The notes below the pieces were generated by a model. It did no database searches and was not told the origin of the DNA. It was given only the letters and a program-made list of their open reading frames with translations. 64,000 nt of DNA, taken from Cyrtodaria siliqua (lineage: Eukaryota > Mollusca > Bivalvia > Adapedonta > Hiatellidae). The position numbers and the translations under genes are program-made. The stretch lies in the NCBI GenBank assembly GCA_037043455.1, contig JAWPHD010010235.1, forward strand, positions 1 through 64,000, given 5' to 3'. Below, in pieces: positions 35,280 to 46,932 of the stretch. Numbering within the stretch: the stretch's first letter is position 1; every line of letters starts with the position of its first letter.

Positions 35280-38200
35280 CATAATGTAGGTACAAAAACT
35301 TGCTGTTATTATGTTTTCCCCGTCACATAATGTAGGTACAAAAACTTGCCGTTATTATGTTTTCCCCGTCACATAATGTAGGTACAAAAACTTGCTGTTA
35401 TTATGTTTTCCCCATCACATAATGTAGGTACAAAAACTGTTGTTGTTATGTTTTCCCCGTCACATAATGTAGGTACAAAAACTGTTGTTGTTATTATGTA
35501 TTCCCCGTCACATAATGTAGGTACAAAAACTTGCTGTTATTATGTTTCCACGTCACATAATGTAGGTACAAAAACTGTTGTTGTTATTATGTATTCCCCG
35601 TCACATAATGTAGGTACAAAAACTGTTGTTATTATGTTTTCCCCGTCACATAATGTAGGTACAAAAACTTGCTGTTATTATGTTTTCCCCGTCACATAAT
35701 GTAGGTACAAAAACTGTTGTTGTTATGTTTTTCCCGTCACATAATGTAGGTACAAAAACTGTCGTCGTTATTATTTTTCCCCTTCACATAATGTAGGTAC
35801 AAAAACTTGCTGTTATTATGTTTTCCCCGTCACATAATGTAGGTACAAAAACTTGCAGTTATTATGTTTTGCCATCACATAATGTAGGTACAAAAACTTG
35901 CTGTTATTATGTTTTCCCCTTCACATAATGTAGGTACAAAAACTTGCTGTTATTTATGTTTTCCCCGTCACATAATGTAGGTACAAAAACTTGCTGTTGT
36001 TATGTTTTCCTCGTCACATAATGTAGGTACAAAAACTGTTGCTGTTATTATGTTTTCCCCGTCACATAATGTAGGTGCAAAAACTTGCTGTTATTATGTT
36101 TTCCTCGTCACATAATGTAGGTACAAAAACTGTTGCTGTTATTATGTTTTCCCCGTCACATAATGTAGGTACAAAAACTTGCTGTTGTTATGTTTTCCTC
36201 GTCACATAATGTAGGTACAAAAACTGTTGCTGTTATTATGTTTTCCCCGTCACATAATGTAGGTACAAAAACTTGCTGTTATTATGTTTTTCCCATCACA
36301 TAATGTAGGTACAAAACTTGCTGTTATTATGTTTTGCCATCACATAATGTAGGTACAAAAAATTGCTGTTATTATGTTTTCCCCGTCACATAATGTAGGT
36401 ACAAAAACTTGCTGTTATTATGTTTTTCCCATCACATAATGTAGGTACAAAACTTGCTGTTATTATGTTTTGCCATCACATAATGTAGGTACAAAAACTT
36501 GCTGTTATTATGTTTTCCCCATCACATAATGTAGGTACAAAAACTTGCTGTTATTATGTTTTCCCCGTCACATAATGTAGGTACAAAAACTTGCTGTTAT
36601 TTTGTTTTCCCCGTCACATAATGTAGGTACAAAAACTTGCTATTGTTATGTTTTCCTCGTCACATAATGTAGGTACAAAAACTGTTGTTGTTATTATGTT
36701 TTCCCCGTCACATAATGTAGGTACAAAAACTTGCTGTTATTTATGTTTTTTCCGTCACATAATGTAGGTAAAAAAAAAAGTTATTATGTTTTCCCCGTCA
36801 CATAATGTAGGTACAAAAACTTGCTGTTATTATGTTTTCCCCGTCACATAATGTAGGTACAAAAACTTGCTGTTATTATGTTTTTCCCATCACATAATGT
36901 AGGTACAAAACTTGCTGTTATTATGTTTTGCCATCACATAATGTAGGTACAAAAACTTGCTGTTATTATGTTTTCCCCATAACATAATGTAGGTACAAAA
37001 ACTTGCTGTTATTATGTTTTCCCCGTCACATAATGTAGGTACAAAAACTTGCTGTTATTATGTTTTCCCCATCACATAATGTAGGTACAAAAACTTGCTT
37101 TATTATGTTTTCCCCGTCACATAATGTAGGTACAAAAACTTGCTGTTATTATGTTTTCCCCGTCACATAATGTAGGTACAAAAACTTGCTGTTATTTTGT
37201 TTTCCCCGTCACATAATGTAGGTACAAAAACTTGCTATTGTTATGTTTTCCTCGTCACATAATGTAGGTACAAAAACTGTTGTTGTTATTATGTTTTCCC
37301 CGTCACATAATGTAGGTACAAAAACTTGCTGTTATTTATGTTTTTTCCGTCACATAATGTAGGTAAAAAAAAAAGTTATTATGTTTTCCCCGTCACATAA
37401 TGTAGGTACAAAAACTTGCTGTTATTATGTTTTCCCCGTCACATAATGTAGGTACAAAAACTTGCTGTTATTATGTTTTTCCCATCACATAATGCAGGTA
37501 CAAAACTTGCTGTTATTATGTTTTGCCATCACATAATGTAGGTACAAAAACTTGCTGTTATTATGTTTTCCCCATAACATAATGTAGGTACAAAAACTTG
37601 CTGTTATTATGTTTTCCCCGTCACATAATGTAGGTACAAAAACTTGCTGTTATTTTGTTTTCCCCGTCACATAATGTAGGTACAAAAACTTGCTGTTGTT
37701 ATGTTTTCCTCGTCACATAATGTAGGTACAAAAACTGTTGTTGTTATTATGTTTTCCCCGTCACATAATGTAGGTACAAAAACTTGCTGTTATTTATGTT
37801 TTCTCCGTCACATAATGTAGGTAAAAAAAAATGTTATTATGTTTTCCCAGTCACATAATGTAGGTACAAAAACTTGCTGTTATTATGTTTTCCCCGTCAC
37901 ATAATGTAGGTACAAAAACTTGCTGTTATTATGTTTTTCCCATCACGTAGTGTAGGTACAAAAACTTGCTGTTGTTATGTTTTCCTCGTCACATAATGTA
38001 GGTACAAAAACTGTTGTTGTTATTATGTTTTCCCCATCACATAATGTAGGTACAAAAACTTGCTGTTGTTATGTTTTCCTCGTCACATAATGTAGGTACA
38101 AAAACTGTTGTTGTTATTATGTTTTCTCCATCACATAATGTAGGTACAAAAACTTGCTGTTATTATGTTTTTCCCATCACATAATGTAGGTACAAAACTT

Positions 38201-38895
38201 GCTGTTATTATGTTTTTCCCATCACATAATGTAGGTACAAAACTTGCTGTTATTATTTTTTGCCATCACATAATGTAGGTACAAAAACTTGCTGTTATTA
38301 TGTTTTCCCCATCACATAATGTAGGTACAAAAACTTGCTGTTATTATGTTTTCCCCGTCACATAATGTAGGTACAAAAACTTGCTGTTATTATGTTTTCC
38401 CCGTCACATAATGTAGGTACAAAAACTTGCTGTTATTATGTTTTGCCATCACATAATGTAGGTACGAAAACTTGCTGTTATTATGTTTTCCCCCGTCACA
38501 TAATGTAGGTACAAAAACTTGCTGTTACTATGTTTTCCCCGTCACATAATGTAGGTACAAAAACTTGCTGTTATTATGTTTAGCCAGTCACATAATGTAG
38601 GTACAAAAACTTGCTGTTATTATGTTTAGGCTGTCACATAATGTAGGTACAAAAACTTGCTGTTATTATGTTTTCCCCGTCACATAATGTAGGTACAAAA
38701 ATTTGCTGTTATTATGTTTTCCCCGTCACATAATGTAGGTACAAAAACTTGCTGTTATTATGTTTTGCCATCACATAATGTAGATACAAAAACTTGCTGT
38801 TACTATGTTTTACCGTCACATAATGTAGGTACAAAAACTTGCTGTTATTATGTTTTCCCCATCACATAATTAGGTACAAAAACTTGCTGTTATTA
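35280..38895. repeat. 46 bp minisatellite, ~78 copies, with higher-order repeats
   Basis: Unit ttccccgtcacataatgtag plus gtacaaaaacttgctgttattatgtt. Variants include tgttgttgtt spacers, ttatttatg and the marker aggtaaaaaaaaaa. The marker recurs at about 36766, 37361 and 37819 within very similar neighbourhoods, showing duplication of multi-unit blocks (about 595 and 458 bp). It lies wholly in AP3S intron 5. Confidence 0.95.
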
Positions 38896-39578
38896 TGTTC
38901 GACACGGGCATCTCGTAAAATAAATTCAAAGTGTCTGAAATGTTTGTTTTTCATTGAGAAGGTTGACCTATCATGTTTGCACCTACGTTATGGAAAAACC
39001 CATACAGACAAATTCTGGATATTAACTATTAACAGCATAAGTGATTATAGCCAAGATAAATAAATGTTACAAGTAATGTAATCCTAAATTGATACCAGTA
39101 ATTAAAACAGAGGATGGCCTCTAAAGGAAGATTATTTACCTACTTTTATAAGGATTTGTAATAAGGCTTTGTCTTGCACACTAAAGGGACACATGGCAAT
39201 ATGGAAACATGTATCGAGCATTAAATGGACAGTTCGATTTATTAATCCAGTATCACTTTGATTTTAAACCTGCTTGCATATATTTAATAAAAAGAAATAC
39301 AATTTGAAGTTTCAGTTTGTCTTCTGTAGGTTGAAATACATGTATATTATTGGTGCAGTATAGCCAACAATTAGTAATGCTCAAAGACAATTTGCTTTGA
39401 ACCATTCTTATAATTAAATATTAATAATGATTTTCAAGTATGTAAGTTTTGTAGAAAAAGTAATGGGACACTGTGAGTTTTCAAGAATTCAGATTGCGGT
39501 GTGTCCCTTTAACAGTGAATGGCTGTTAATTGAGACTTTGTTTTCATCGCTACATCTCCTCCTCCATTTGTGTTTCAG
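38896..39578. other. End of intron 5
   Basis: Non-repetitive, AT-rich. It ends with the terminal exon acceptor (ccatttgtgtttcag). Confidence 0.4.
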
Positions 39579-39698
39579 GCTGGTATAGCAGCGGCACCAG
39601 CACGAGCTGTGTCAGCAATGAAGGACATGAACATTCCGCAGAAGATCAAGGACATGAAACTACCCGACCTGCCATCCATAGGAAACCTCAAGTTCTAG
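39579..39698 (+). CDS. AP3S1: AP3S terminal exon
   Basis: The exon is 120 nt, phase 0, with 39 codons plus TAG. It reads AGIAAAPARAVSAMKDMNIP then QKIKDMKLPDLPSIGNLKF. The APARAVSA and xLPDLPS..LKF motifs are the signature AP-3 sigma C-terminus, absent from AP-1 and AP-2 sigma. Intact. Confidence 0.95.
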   Translation, partial: AGIAAAPARAVSAMKDMNIPQKIKDMKLPDLPSIGNLKF

Positions 39699-39782
39699 TC
39701 CTTCATTAGCATACAGCCAGCATTTCAACCTACCTAACCGTCGACTACATGGACATATATGTGCATATTGCTGAACAAACAA

Positions 39783-39788
39783 AATAAA
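39783..39788 (+). terminator. AP3S polyadenylation signal AATAAA
   Basis: First canonical AATAAA after the stop, 85 nt downstream, in a context (aacaaacaaaataaaac) consistent with a short 3' UTR ending near 39800-39815. Later AATAAA motifs exist, so longer UTRs reaching the 51 bp array are possible. Confidence 0.6.
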
Positions 39789-40004
39789 ACTTGAACTTTA
39801 GTTAGTCCTGGCCCTTTGCTAAACAGAATCACAGATGAGTATGAAAACCAGACTGTCACAGGCCAAGTTTGTTTTAATATAGTGCCGACCATGGTGATTG
39901 GATAATTTATGATGTGAAAACTGTGGTTGTTGGACAGTCAGACCTACAGTAGCTGTCAGCTGTGTTCATTGAGAAGTCTATTGCATTAAAGGGTCATGTA
40001 TTAA

Positions 40005-40734
40005 GCAGTCAGCTTTATTAAGCAGTAACATGCATTAGAAGGTCAGCTACATTAACCAAATGTCTTTATAAAGCAGTAACATGCATTAGAATGTCCGCTA
40101 CATTAACCAGGTGTCTTTATAAAGCAGTAACATGCATTAGAATGTCAGCTACATTAACCAGTTGTCTTTATAAAGCAGTAACATGCATTAGAAGGTCAGC
40201 TACATTAACCAGGTGTCTTTATAAAGCAGTAACATGCATTAGAAGGTCAGCTACATTAACCAGTTGTCTTTATAAAGCAGTAACATGCATTAGAAGGTCA
40301 GCTACATTAACCAGTTGTCTTTATAAAGCAGTAACATGCATTAGAAGGTCAGCTACATTAACCAGTTGTCTTTATAAAGCAGTAACATGCATTAGAAGGT
40401 CAGCTACATTAACCAGTTGTCTTTATAAAGCAGTAACATGCATTAGAAGGTCAGCTACATTAACCAGGTGTCTTTATAAAGCAGTAACATGCATTAGAAG
40501 GTCAGCTACATTAACCAGGTGTCTTTATAAAGCAGTAACATGCATTAGAAGGTCAGCTACATTAACCAGTTGTCTTTATAAAGCAGTAACATGCATTAGA
40601 AGGTCAGCTACATTAACCAGTTGTCTTTATAAAGCAGTAACATGCATTAGAAGGTCAGCTACATTAACCAGGTGTCTTTATAAAGCAGTAACATGCATTA
40701 GAAGGTCAGCTACATTAACCAGGTGTCTTTATTA
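40005..40734. repeat. 51 bp minisatellite, ~14 copies
   Basis: Unit aaggtcagctacattaacca plus g(g/t)tgtctttataaagcagtaacatgcattag, nearly invariant. Because 51 = 17 codons, a 214-codon open frame (repeat RRSATLT..CLYKAVTCI) spans it. It lacks coding features and is a by-product of the unit. Confidence 0.95.
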
Positions 40735-40739
40735 AAGTC

Positions 40740-41090
40740 CCTATCCGGCCATCAACGCCATATTTTACAACAAATGTACACTGTTTTTAAACCCTACTGG
40801 CGGAGATATATATATGACTTGCATATTTTGAGAATTCAAACTCTATAGACACAAGATAAACAGCTTTAACCAGTCAGGCTAAACCCCAAAACTGGAGCGT
40901 CGAATTAAGAGTTACTAACTCAGAATTCATTTTAAGCATATTCAATCATGAGTATTTTAAGAACCCATAATTAACCATGTACTTTTAATCGGCACATATA
41001 CATTAATATCTGACCTGAACACCTAGAAAGAGTTTGGATAAATGGTTTTGTATTGTTATTTTGTCATTATTTGGCTGTTAGTTTTGTTAA
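40740..41090 (+). repeat. Dispersed ~350 bp family, copy 1
   Basis: Shares cc(a/g)ccaacaac-like start, tgtacactgtttctaaacct, cttgcatattttgag, cgaattaagagttaccaact, cataattcattttacgcata and a ctttactttt..aatcat end with copies at 46277, 51178, 53105 (inverted) and 61306. Non-coding; family name unknown to me. Confidence 0.8.
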
Positions 41091-42060
41091 GCAGGAAACA
41101 TAATGCAGTCAGCCTTACTTAGGGCAACCACTTTTTCAAAACTCAGTATATTCAGCACAAATGCACATAATCATTGTCAGCACATAATCATTGTCAGCAC
41201 AGGGCTGACTCGTTAGGTTTATGGTTGTTATTGAAAAACACTTCGTATTCACTGTAAATCATGTGTATGTGAGGCTGTATATCACAATATTGTTAGTTGT
41301 TTGTACAACAAAGTCCTGATGATTCTTAAATCTGAGTACTAGCGTGCAATGTGTTAAATATGTGTTAAATATGCAGAAGTGTTTGCGTTTACTCATTATT
41401 AGTAACTGGGTTATCATTTCTGTTGTACACATTGCACGATTAATTTTTCAAAATATAGCACTACTTTTCAAATTCCCATAACTTCATGCAGAAATTGTAT
41501 GATGATTTATCAGGTGTACATATATCAAGTTGATTGTTGTTTATTCTATTAAGATCATGTCATAGTGCAATATGTGTAAGTGTTAAATATTGCTGCTGGA
41601 GAGTGTGTATGGTGTGTGTGATGGATGGTATGGAAGGTGGATTATTATTTGTCATGTATGATTTATGATGTACGGGCGAATGTTATTTGTCATACAGTTG
41701 TATTGTTTTTAAATAAATGTGTAAATCATGTTAAAGTGCAGTATGTTATACATGTAAGAAGTGTGCAGAACCAGTCCCTTGTTGAACTACGAGACTGATA
41801 CAGTGATGGGCGTCAGAATGTGGCAAACTTTAAATGAGAAATGGTACATACTTGTATATTGATGCAGTATTTACAGGTCTTTTCTTCTGGTAATTTTTAA
41901 GAATTTGTGGGGAATTGAAGTTTAAAATATAGATTGGTGAAAATTATGATAAAGTGTATGAAAGTGTAAGCATGACTTTAAATTTGCCTTTCATTTTCAT
42001 TCAGATTTCATTGAAAAAAATCATTATATCAAGCATTAAACTTTGTACGTTAATTGATTT
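41091..42060. other. Intergenic AT-rich sequence
   Basis: No gene, RNA or repeat beyond a short duplicated aatcattgtcagcacat near 41168-41200. Confidence 0.4.
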
Positions 42061-42557
42061 ACTGTAGATCACATTATTTCCGCATGATCTTAAGTTCGCG
42101 AATCACTGGGTCTCTGATTTATTCGCGTGTTCATGAATTTGTGTCGAAGCAAAATGTAAATAACAACATTTTCTTAAAATAATCTATTTCTTTGCTGTTT
42201 TTGTAGATTTTTGTTTATTTCATTCTGCTTTCCCTGTAAATGATACAATGTGTGAACACTAATTCTAAAGGTTTTATTGATTGTATTGAACATGATTTGT
42301 AACGCTTTTTCATTGACAAAAATAATTATCATTAAGCAGAAAATAAAATTCGTATTTTTGAAATGTAGACGATGCACTTTAAACTTAATCAATAGCCTCG
42401 ATTCAACATGTTTATTAAATATGCCTACCGAGTGTGTGATAATTTAAATCGGATACTCTTTTGAGTTTATTATCTGCGAGTTCTTGAATTCGCGAGACAG
42501 TGGATTCGCGAATAATAGCGAAAATAAAACCCTCGTGATTAATACCGGATCTACAGT
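42061..42557. mobile_element. MITE-like element with actgtagatc ends
   Basis: Short inverted ends actgtagatc (42061-42070) and gatctacagt (42548-42557). Inside, ttcgcgaat blocks recur in both orientations (near 42095-42130 and 42490-42520). About 497 bp, no coding capacity. Confidence 0.6.
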
Positions 42558-42683
42558 ATTCAATGGCAGTTTTACTCTAAAGCTAGCTAGGGCACTGCTA
42601 GATCTAGAAAAATTGAAATATTGAGGTAATAAAAACTGGATTATACATTTTTCTTTGTTGTTGTTTTGCCAAAGGTATTATGT

Positions 42684-43624
42684 TTTTAGCTCTACTGATC
42701 AGAGATCAGCAGAGCTTATGCCGTGGTGCGGTGTCCGTCGTCCGTCTGTCCGTCCCTCTGTCCTGTTCGAGTTTACAAAAGGGCCATGTGTGTCTTTATT
42801 TGTGTATAAAGTATACTTGTGTGACTTTTTTTTCTTGTGTGACTGACACACAAGCAAGTATGTCTCTATGCACAGGAAATAGTCTAATTCTTCATTTAAA
42901 GCAATAAAAAATTGCAGTCACACAAGGGGAGGGGAGCTTGTGTGACTAAAATGTGTCCAAAAAGGACACATAAGATGTAAAAAACAGTCACACAAGATAC
43001 GAACGTACACACAAAAAACCGACACACAAGTTTTGAGTCACACAAAGCCTGATTTTGTGTACGTCCGTCTGTAAACTTTTTTTTGTAGCGACTACTCCTC
43101 TGAAACTACTGAATAGATTTTCATGAAACTTTACAGAAATGTTGCCCATGAAGTCTAGTTGATCCTAGGAAAAATTCATGTTGATGTGAAATCCAAGATG
43201 GCCGCCAAGTCTAAAAATAGGTTTTTAAAAAACAAGATTGTAGCGACTACTTCTTGAAAACTATAAGTGATATTGATATGGGACTTTTTCTAAAATGATC
43301 AGCATGACATGATGTTGGTCCTTGTCGAAAATCGTTTTGATTCGACGTTAAACATGGCTGCCAGCGACCATCTTTGTTTAAATAGAGTTATATAATGAAA
43401 ACTTGTAGCGACTACTCCTCTGAAACTACTTGACGGATTTTCATGAAACTTCACAGGAATGTTGCTCTTGATGTCTAATTGATCCTAGCAAAATTTCAGG
43501 TCGGCCGGAAATTCAAGATGGCCGCCACGGCTAAAAATAAATTTTCAAAAAACAAGTTTGTAGCGACTACTTCTTGAAATCAAAATCAATCAGTAGAGCT
43601 TCAAGGTCATTGACCTCTTGTTTT
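42684..43624 (+). mobile_element. Tandem-core element, gctctactgatc hairpin class
   Basis: Starts ttttagctctactgatcaga..gatcagcagagc (hairpin), then gtccgtcgtccgtctgtccg. It has units with tgtagcgactactcctctga, gattttcatgaaactttaca and aagatggccgcca, and ends gtcattgacctcttgtttta. An extra block at about 42776-43063, rich in gtcacacaag in both orientations, looks like a younger insertion. Confidence 0.7.
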
Positions 43625-43900
43625 ATATTACTCAGCTATATTATATACATTTAATAGGATTTCAATTCATGGTATGAAATATTTAGCATAAAGAACATTT
43701 TCAATGAAATAATCAGAAGCTGCATTTTATTGAAAACATGTTATGTTCTTCAAATAAATGCGGAAAAATAAATGAAAAAATATTAATAAATTATTACGAT
43801 ACACAGGTGCTTCTGTTCTCTCTTTATTACACTGATATTAATTGGATATGCTTCTGTGCCTATGTGTCCACACAGACCTAATGATAATCTTACATGGTCT
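43625..43900. other. Intergenic spacer
   Basis: AT-rich, no feature. Confidence 0.4.
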
Positions 43901-43904
43901 GTGG

Positions 43905-45180
43905 AGTCCAGCTCTCTCTTTGGACAATCGTCTGTCCAATATGTGTCCAGCCCTCCATTATATGGACATTCGTCTGTCCAATGTGTGTCCAGCCCTCCAT
44001 TATATGGACATTCGTCTGTGCAATGTGTGTCCAGCCCTCCATTATATGGACAATTGTCTGTCCAATATGTGTCCAGCCCTCCATTATATGGACAGTCGTC
44101 TGTCCAATGTGTGTCCAGCCAGCCCTCCATTATATGGACAATCGTCTGTCGAATATGTGTCCTGCCCTCCATTATATGGACAGTCGTCTGTCCAATGTGT
44201 GTCCAGCCCTCCATTATATGGACAGTCGTCTGTCGAATATGTGTCCAGCCCTCCATTATATGGACAAATGTCTGTCCAATATGTGTCCAGCCCTCTATCT
44301 TATGAAAGTCATCTGTCCATGTGTGTCCAGGCTCTAATAAAAATCATCTGTCCAATATGTATCCATCCCTCTATTTTACGAAAATCATCTGCCCAATATG
44401 TGTCTATGCCTCTATTTTATGAAAATCATCTGTGTCCAGGCCTCTATTTTATGAAAACCATCTGTCCAATATGTGTCCAGGCCTCTTTATTTTATGAAAA
44501 TCATCTGCCCAATAATATGTGTCCAGGCCTCTATTTTATGAAAATCATCTGTCCCAATATGTGTCCAGGCCTCTTATTTTATGAAAATCATCTGTTCAGT
44601 ATGTGTCCAGGCCTATATTTTATGAAAATCATCTGTCCAATATGTGTCCAGGCCTCTATTTTATAAAAATCATCTGCCCAATATGTGTCCAGGCCTCTAT
44701 TTATGAAATCATCTGCCCAATATGTGTCCAGGCCTCTATTTTATGAAAACCATCTGTCCAATATGTGTCTATGCCTCTATTTTATGAAAATCATCTGCCC
44801 AATATGTGTCCAGGCCTCTATTTTATGAAAACCATCTGTCCAATATGTGTCTATGCCTCTACTTTATGAAAACCATCTGTCTAATATGTGTCCAGGCCTC
44901 TATTTTATGAAAACCATCTGCCCAATATGTGTCCAGGCCTCTGTTTTATGAAAATCATCTGCCCAATATGTGTCCAGCCCTCTATTTTATGAAAATCATC
45001 TGCCCAATATGTGTCCAGGCCTCTATTTTATGAAAATCATCTGTCCAATATGTGTCCTGGCCTCTATTTTATGAAAATCATCTGCCCAATATGTGTCCAG
45101 GCCTCTATTTTATGAAAATCATCTGCCCAATATGTGTCCAGACCTCTATCTGCCCAATATGTATCCATCCCACTGTTATA
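43905..45180. repeat. 41-42 bp minisatellite with two subfamilies
   Basis: Left part (43905-44300): unit tatggaca.tcgtctgtccaa plus tatgtgtccagccctccatta, 42 bp. Right part (44300-45180): unit ttatgaaaatcatctgccca plus atatgtgtccaggcctctatt, ~41 bp. Both share aatatgtgtccag. The 42 bp part (14 codons) stays open in several frames on both strands, giving open frames up to 274 codons that are not genes. Confidence 0.95.
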
Positions 45181-45640
45181 TGAAAATAATCTGTCCAGCT
45201 TTCTATTTTTGTGTCGCCTGCAAAACATGGACACTTGGCTTTTATTTTGCCATCTTAGGCGGCATCTGTCGTCCATCGGTAGTCCACTATTGAGTGCGCT
45301 CAATAACTGTAGTTAGGAATGAGATATTGGAACGAAACTTGCTGTGTATCTAGCTTACATGGAATGTTGGGATTGCATTTGAGGTCACAGGGGTCAAGGT
45401 TGCTGTTACTAAAAGAAAAAAACTTTAGTAAGGAATGAGATATTGGAACAAAACTTGATGTATATGTAGCTTATATGGAAATGAAGCTTGGGATTGCATT
45501 TAAGGTCACTGTGGTCAAGTTTGCTGTTACTGAAAATAAGAAAATGGTTTCCTGGCTATAACTTCAGTATGGAATGAGATATTGGAACAAAACTTGCTGT
45601 GTAGGTAGCTTATACATGGATTGTTGAGTCGGATGTCTTA
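45181..45640 (+). mobile_element. Tandem-core repeat, gagatattgg family
   Basis: Begins ttttgtgtcgcctgcaaaac..taggcggcat (hairpin-like start). It continues with ~150 bp units aggaatgagatattggaacg..aaacttgctgtgtaggtagc..ttgcatttgaggtcac. More units at 47900-48195 and 50555-51060. Confidence 0.6.
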
Positions 45641-46276
45641 CTGATGATAACCGTTGCCCTTAATGCAAATATTCTCTTACCTTTGTTGGATTTATGTCTG
45701 TACTGCAATGATAACAGTAATGTCCCATTCCAGTTTTGTGAGTTCCGAGCTTTTACCAGTAAAAACATAGTGACATAAAAATAAAAACATTGTGTGTGTT
45801 GCTACATTTTGTTGGTTAGGGAAGTTCCATGGTGAATTAAATGAAGTGTGATAGCAATAGTTGGTAATTCCCCTACCTCAGTCAGAATTACAAAGTCTGT
45901 AGTAATACTCTAGTAGGAGAAACTTTTTTTCTCTCTTGCGCGCTTTAGTAGTGAGAGCGAGACATGGGTATCCCTTTTCCAGCTGTGACGGCAACAGTTT
46001 GGTTCAAGTTTTTAAGCGTTATATCTTCAAAGTTACTGAAACTTGGTATGGACATCCACTGGGGTAGACTCTAGCCACCTGACCAATTAAGCCACACTCC
46101 ACCAGTGACTGACCTTAAAGATGAAAGAGTTTTGATTTAAGCTTTATTATCTCCAAATCCGCCTCGTTCTTAAGCTTTATTTCTCCAAAACCGTCAATGG
46201 TTTTGCTTTGATGCTTGTGGTTACCATTCACCATACCCATCAGACCAAGCCCCAACCCACCACTGACCATGAAGTA
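45641..46276. other. Intergenic, with a partial gtctcgcccac-type element
   Basis: About 45930-46130 resembles the start of the element at 27395 (ctcttgcgcgctttagtagtgagagcgagacat, then ggcaacagtttggttcaagt). The remainder is unremarkable. Confidence 0.4.
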
Positions 46277-46606
46277 GCTGTCCCGCCAACAACAGTCCAA
46301 TTTTACAACATATGTACACTGTTTCTAAACCTGCTGATGTTGAGGTATATAACTTACATATTTTGAGAATCCAACGGTATGGATCCAATACAAACTGAGC
46401 TTGAACCAGCCAGGCCAAACTCCCAAAAGTCACTGCAGCATCAAATTAAGAGTTACCAACTCATAATTCATTTTACGCATATTCAATCAGTGTCAAATAA
46501 CCTGTCATGTTGGTGCGCCTTAAAACCCAATTCAATTCAATCAGTGTAGTTTAAGAGTCTGTAAATAACCCTTTACTTTTAATCATCAATTATATTATAT
46601 TTATGT
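46277..46606 (+). repeat. Dispersed ~350 bp family, copy 2 (split)
   Basis: Matches copy 1 up to ctttacttttaatcatcaat, then is interrupted by 46607-47254. The tail (tgacctgaacacctgtattt) resumes at about 47257. Confidence 0.75.
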
Positions 46607-46896
46607 CTCTCCCACTTTGTGGAAGGGAGACGTGTTGTTTTTGTGCTTTCTGTCTGTCGTCTGTCTGTATGTCACAAACTTTGTCCGTACTAGTTCTCCT
46701 GAACCCCTGGCCGTATTTCAACGAAGGGATGATCAGTACCAAGCCTAGTTGTGCATATTGTCACCGTGTTCCGGTTGAGTGATGTTTGGCGGAGTTATGG
46801 CCCTTGAAAGGTTTTAATACACAAACTTTGTCCAGACTAGTTCTCCTTAACCCCTGGCCAGATTTCAATGAAACTTTGCAGGGATGATCAGTACCA

Positions 46897-46932
<36 letters not shown>

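Larger units (their letters stand above)
7552..39698 (+). pseudogene. AP3S1: AP-3 adaptor complex sigma subunit gene, six coding exons, frame broken twice as written
   Basis: Encodes the ~22 kDa sigma-3 small subunit. With delta, beta-3 and mu-3 it forms the AP-3 coat adaptor that sorts cargo from endosomes or TGN to lysosomes and lysosome-related organelles. Exons are 7552-7620, 13267-13358, 18085-18195, 20085-20156, 27148-27255 and 39579-39698, all with GT..AG introns and matching phases. Together they give about 190 residues, close to the family's ~193. Hallmarks seen are MIKAILVFNNHGKP, QQQIIRETFHLVSKRDDNV, RHYATLYFVFCVDSSESELG (only after restoring frame), FENVCELDLIFHVDK, VMGGMVLETNMTEI and an APARAVSA tail. 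Two lesions are present: TGA at codon 15 (exon 1) and a one-base loss in exon 3. Intact splicing signals exclude a processed pseudogene. It may be a real gene with consensus errors, a null haplotype, or a recently disabled duplicate. The family assignment is near certain; functional status is open. The symbol AP3S1 versus AP3S2 is arbitrary in an invertebrate. Confidence 0.9.

Noticed and set aside
35280..38895. CRISPR-like array
   Set aside because: Regular spacing but no unique spacers, and the context is a eukaryotic intron. It is a plain minisatellite.
40091..40735. 214-codon open frame with a 17-residue repeat
   Set aside because: It is the translation of a 51 bp minisatellite. No promoter, splice or family evidence, and the repeat explains the absence of stops.
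43842..44666. Open frames of 149-274 codons on both strands
   Set aside because: They all fall in the 41-42 bp array and exist in several frames at once, which real genes do not.
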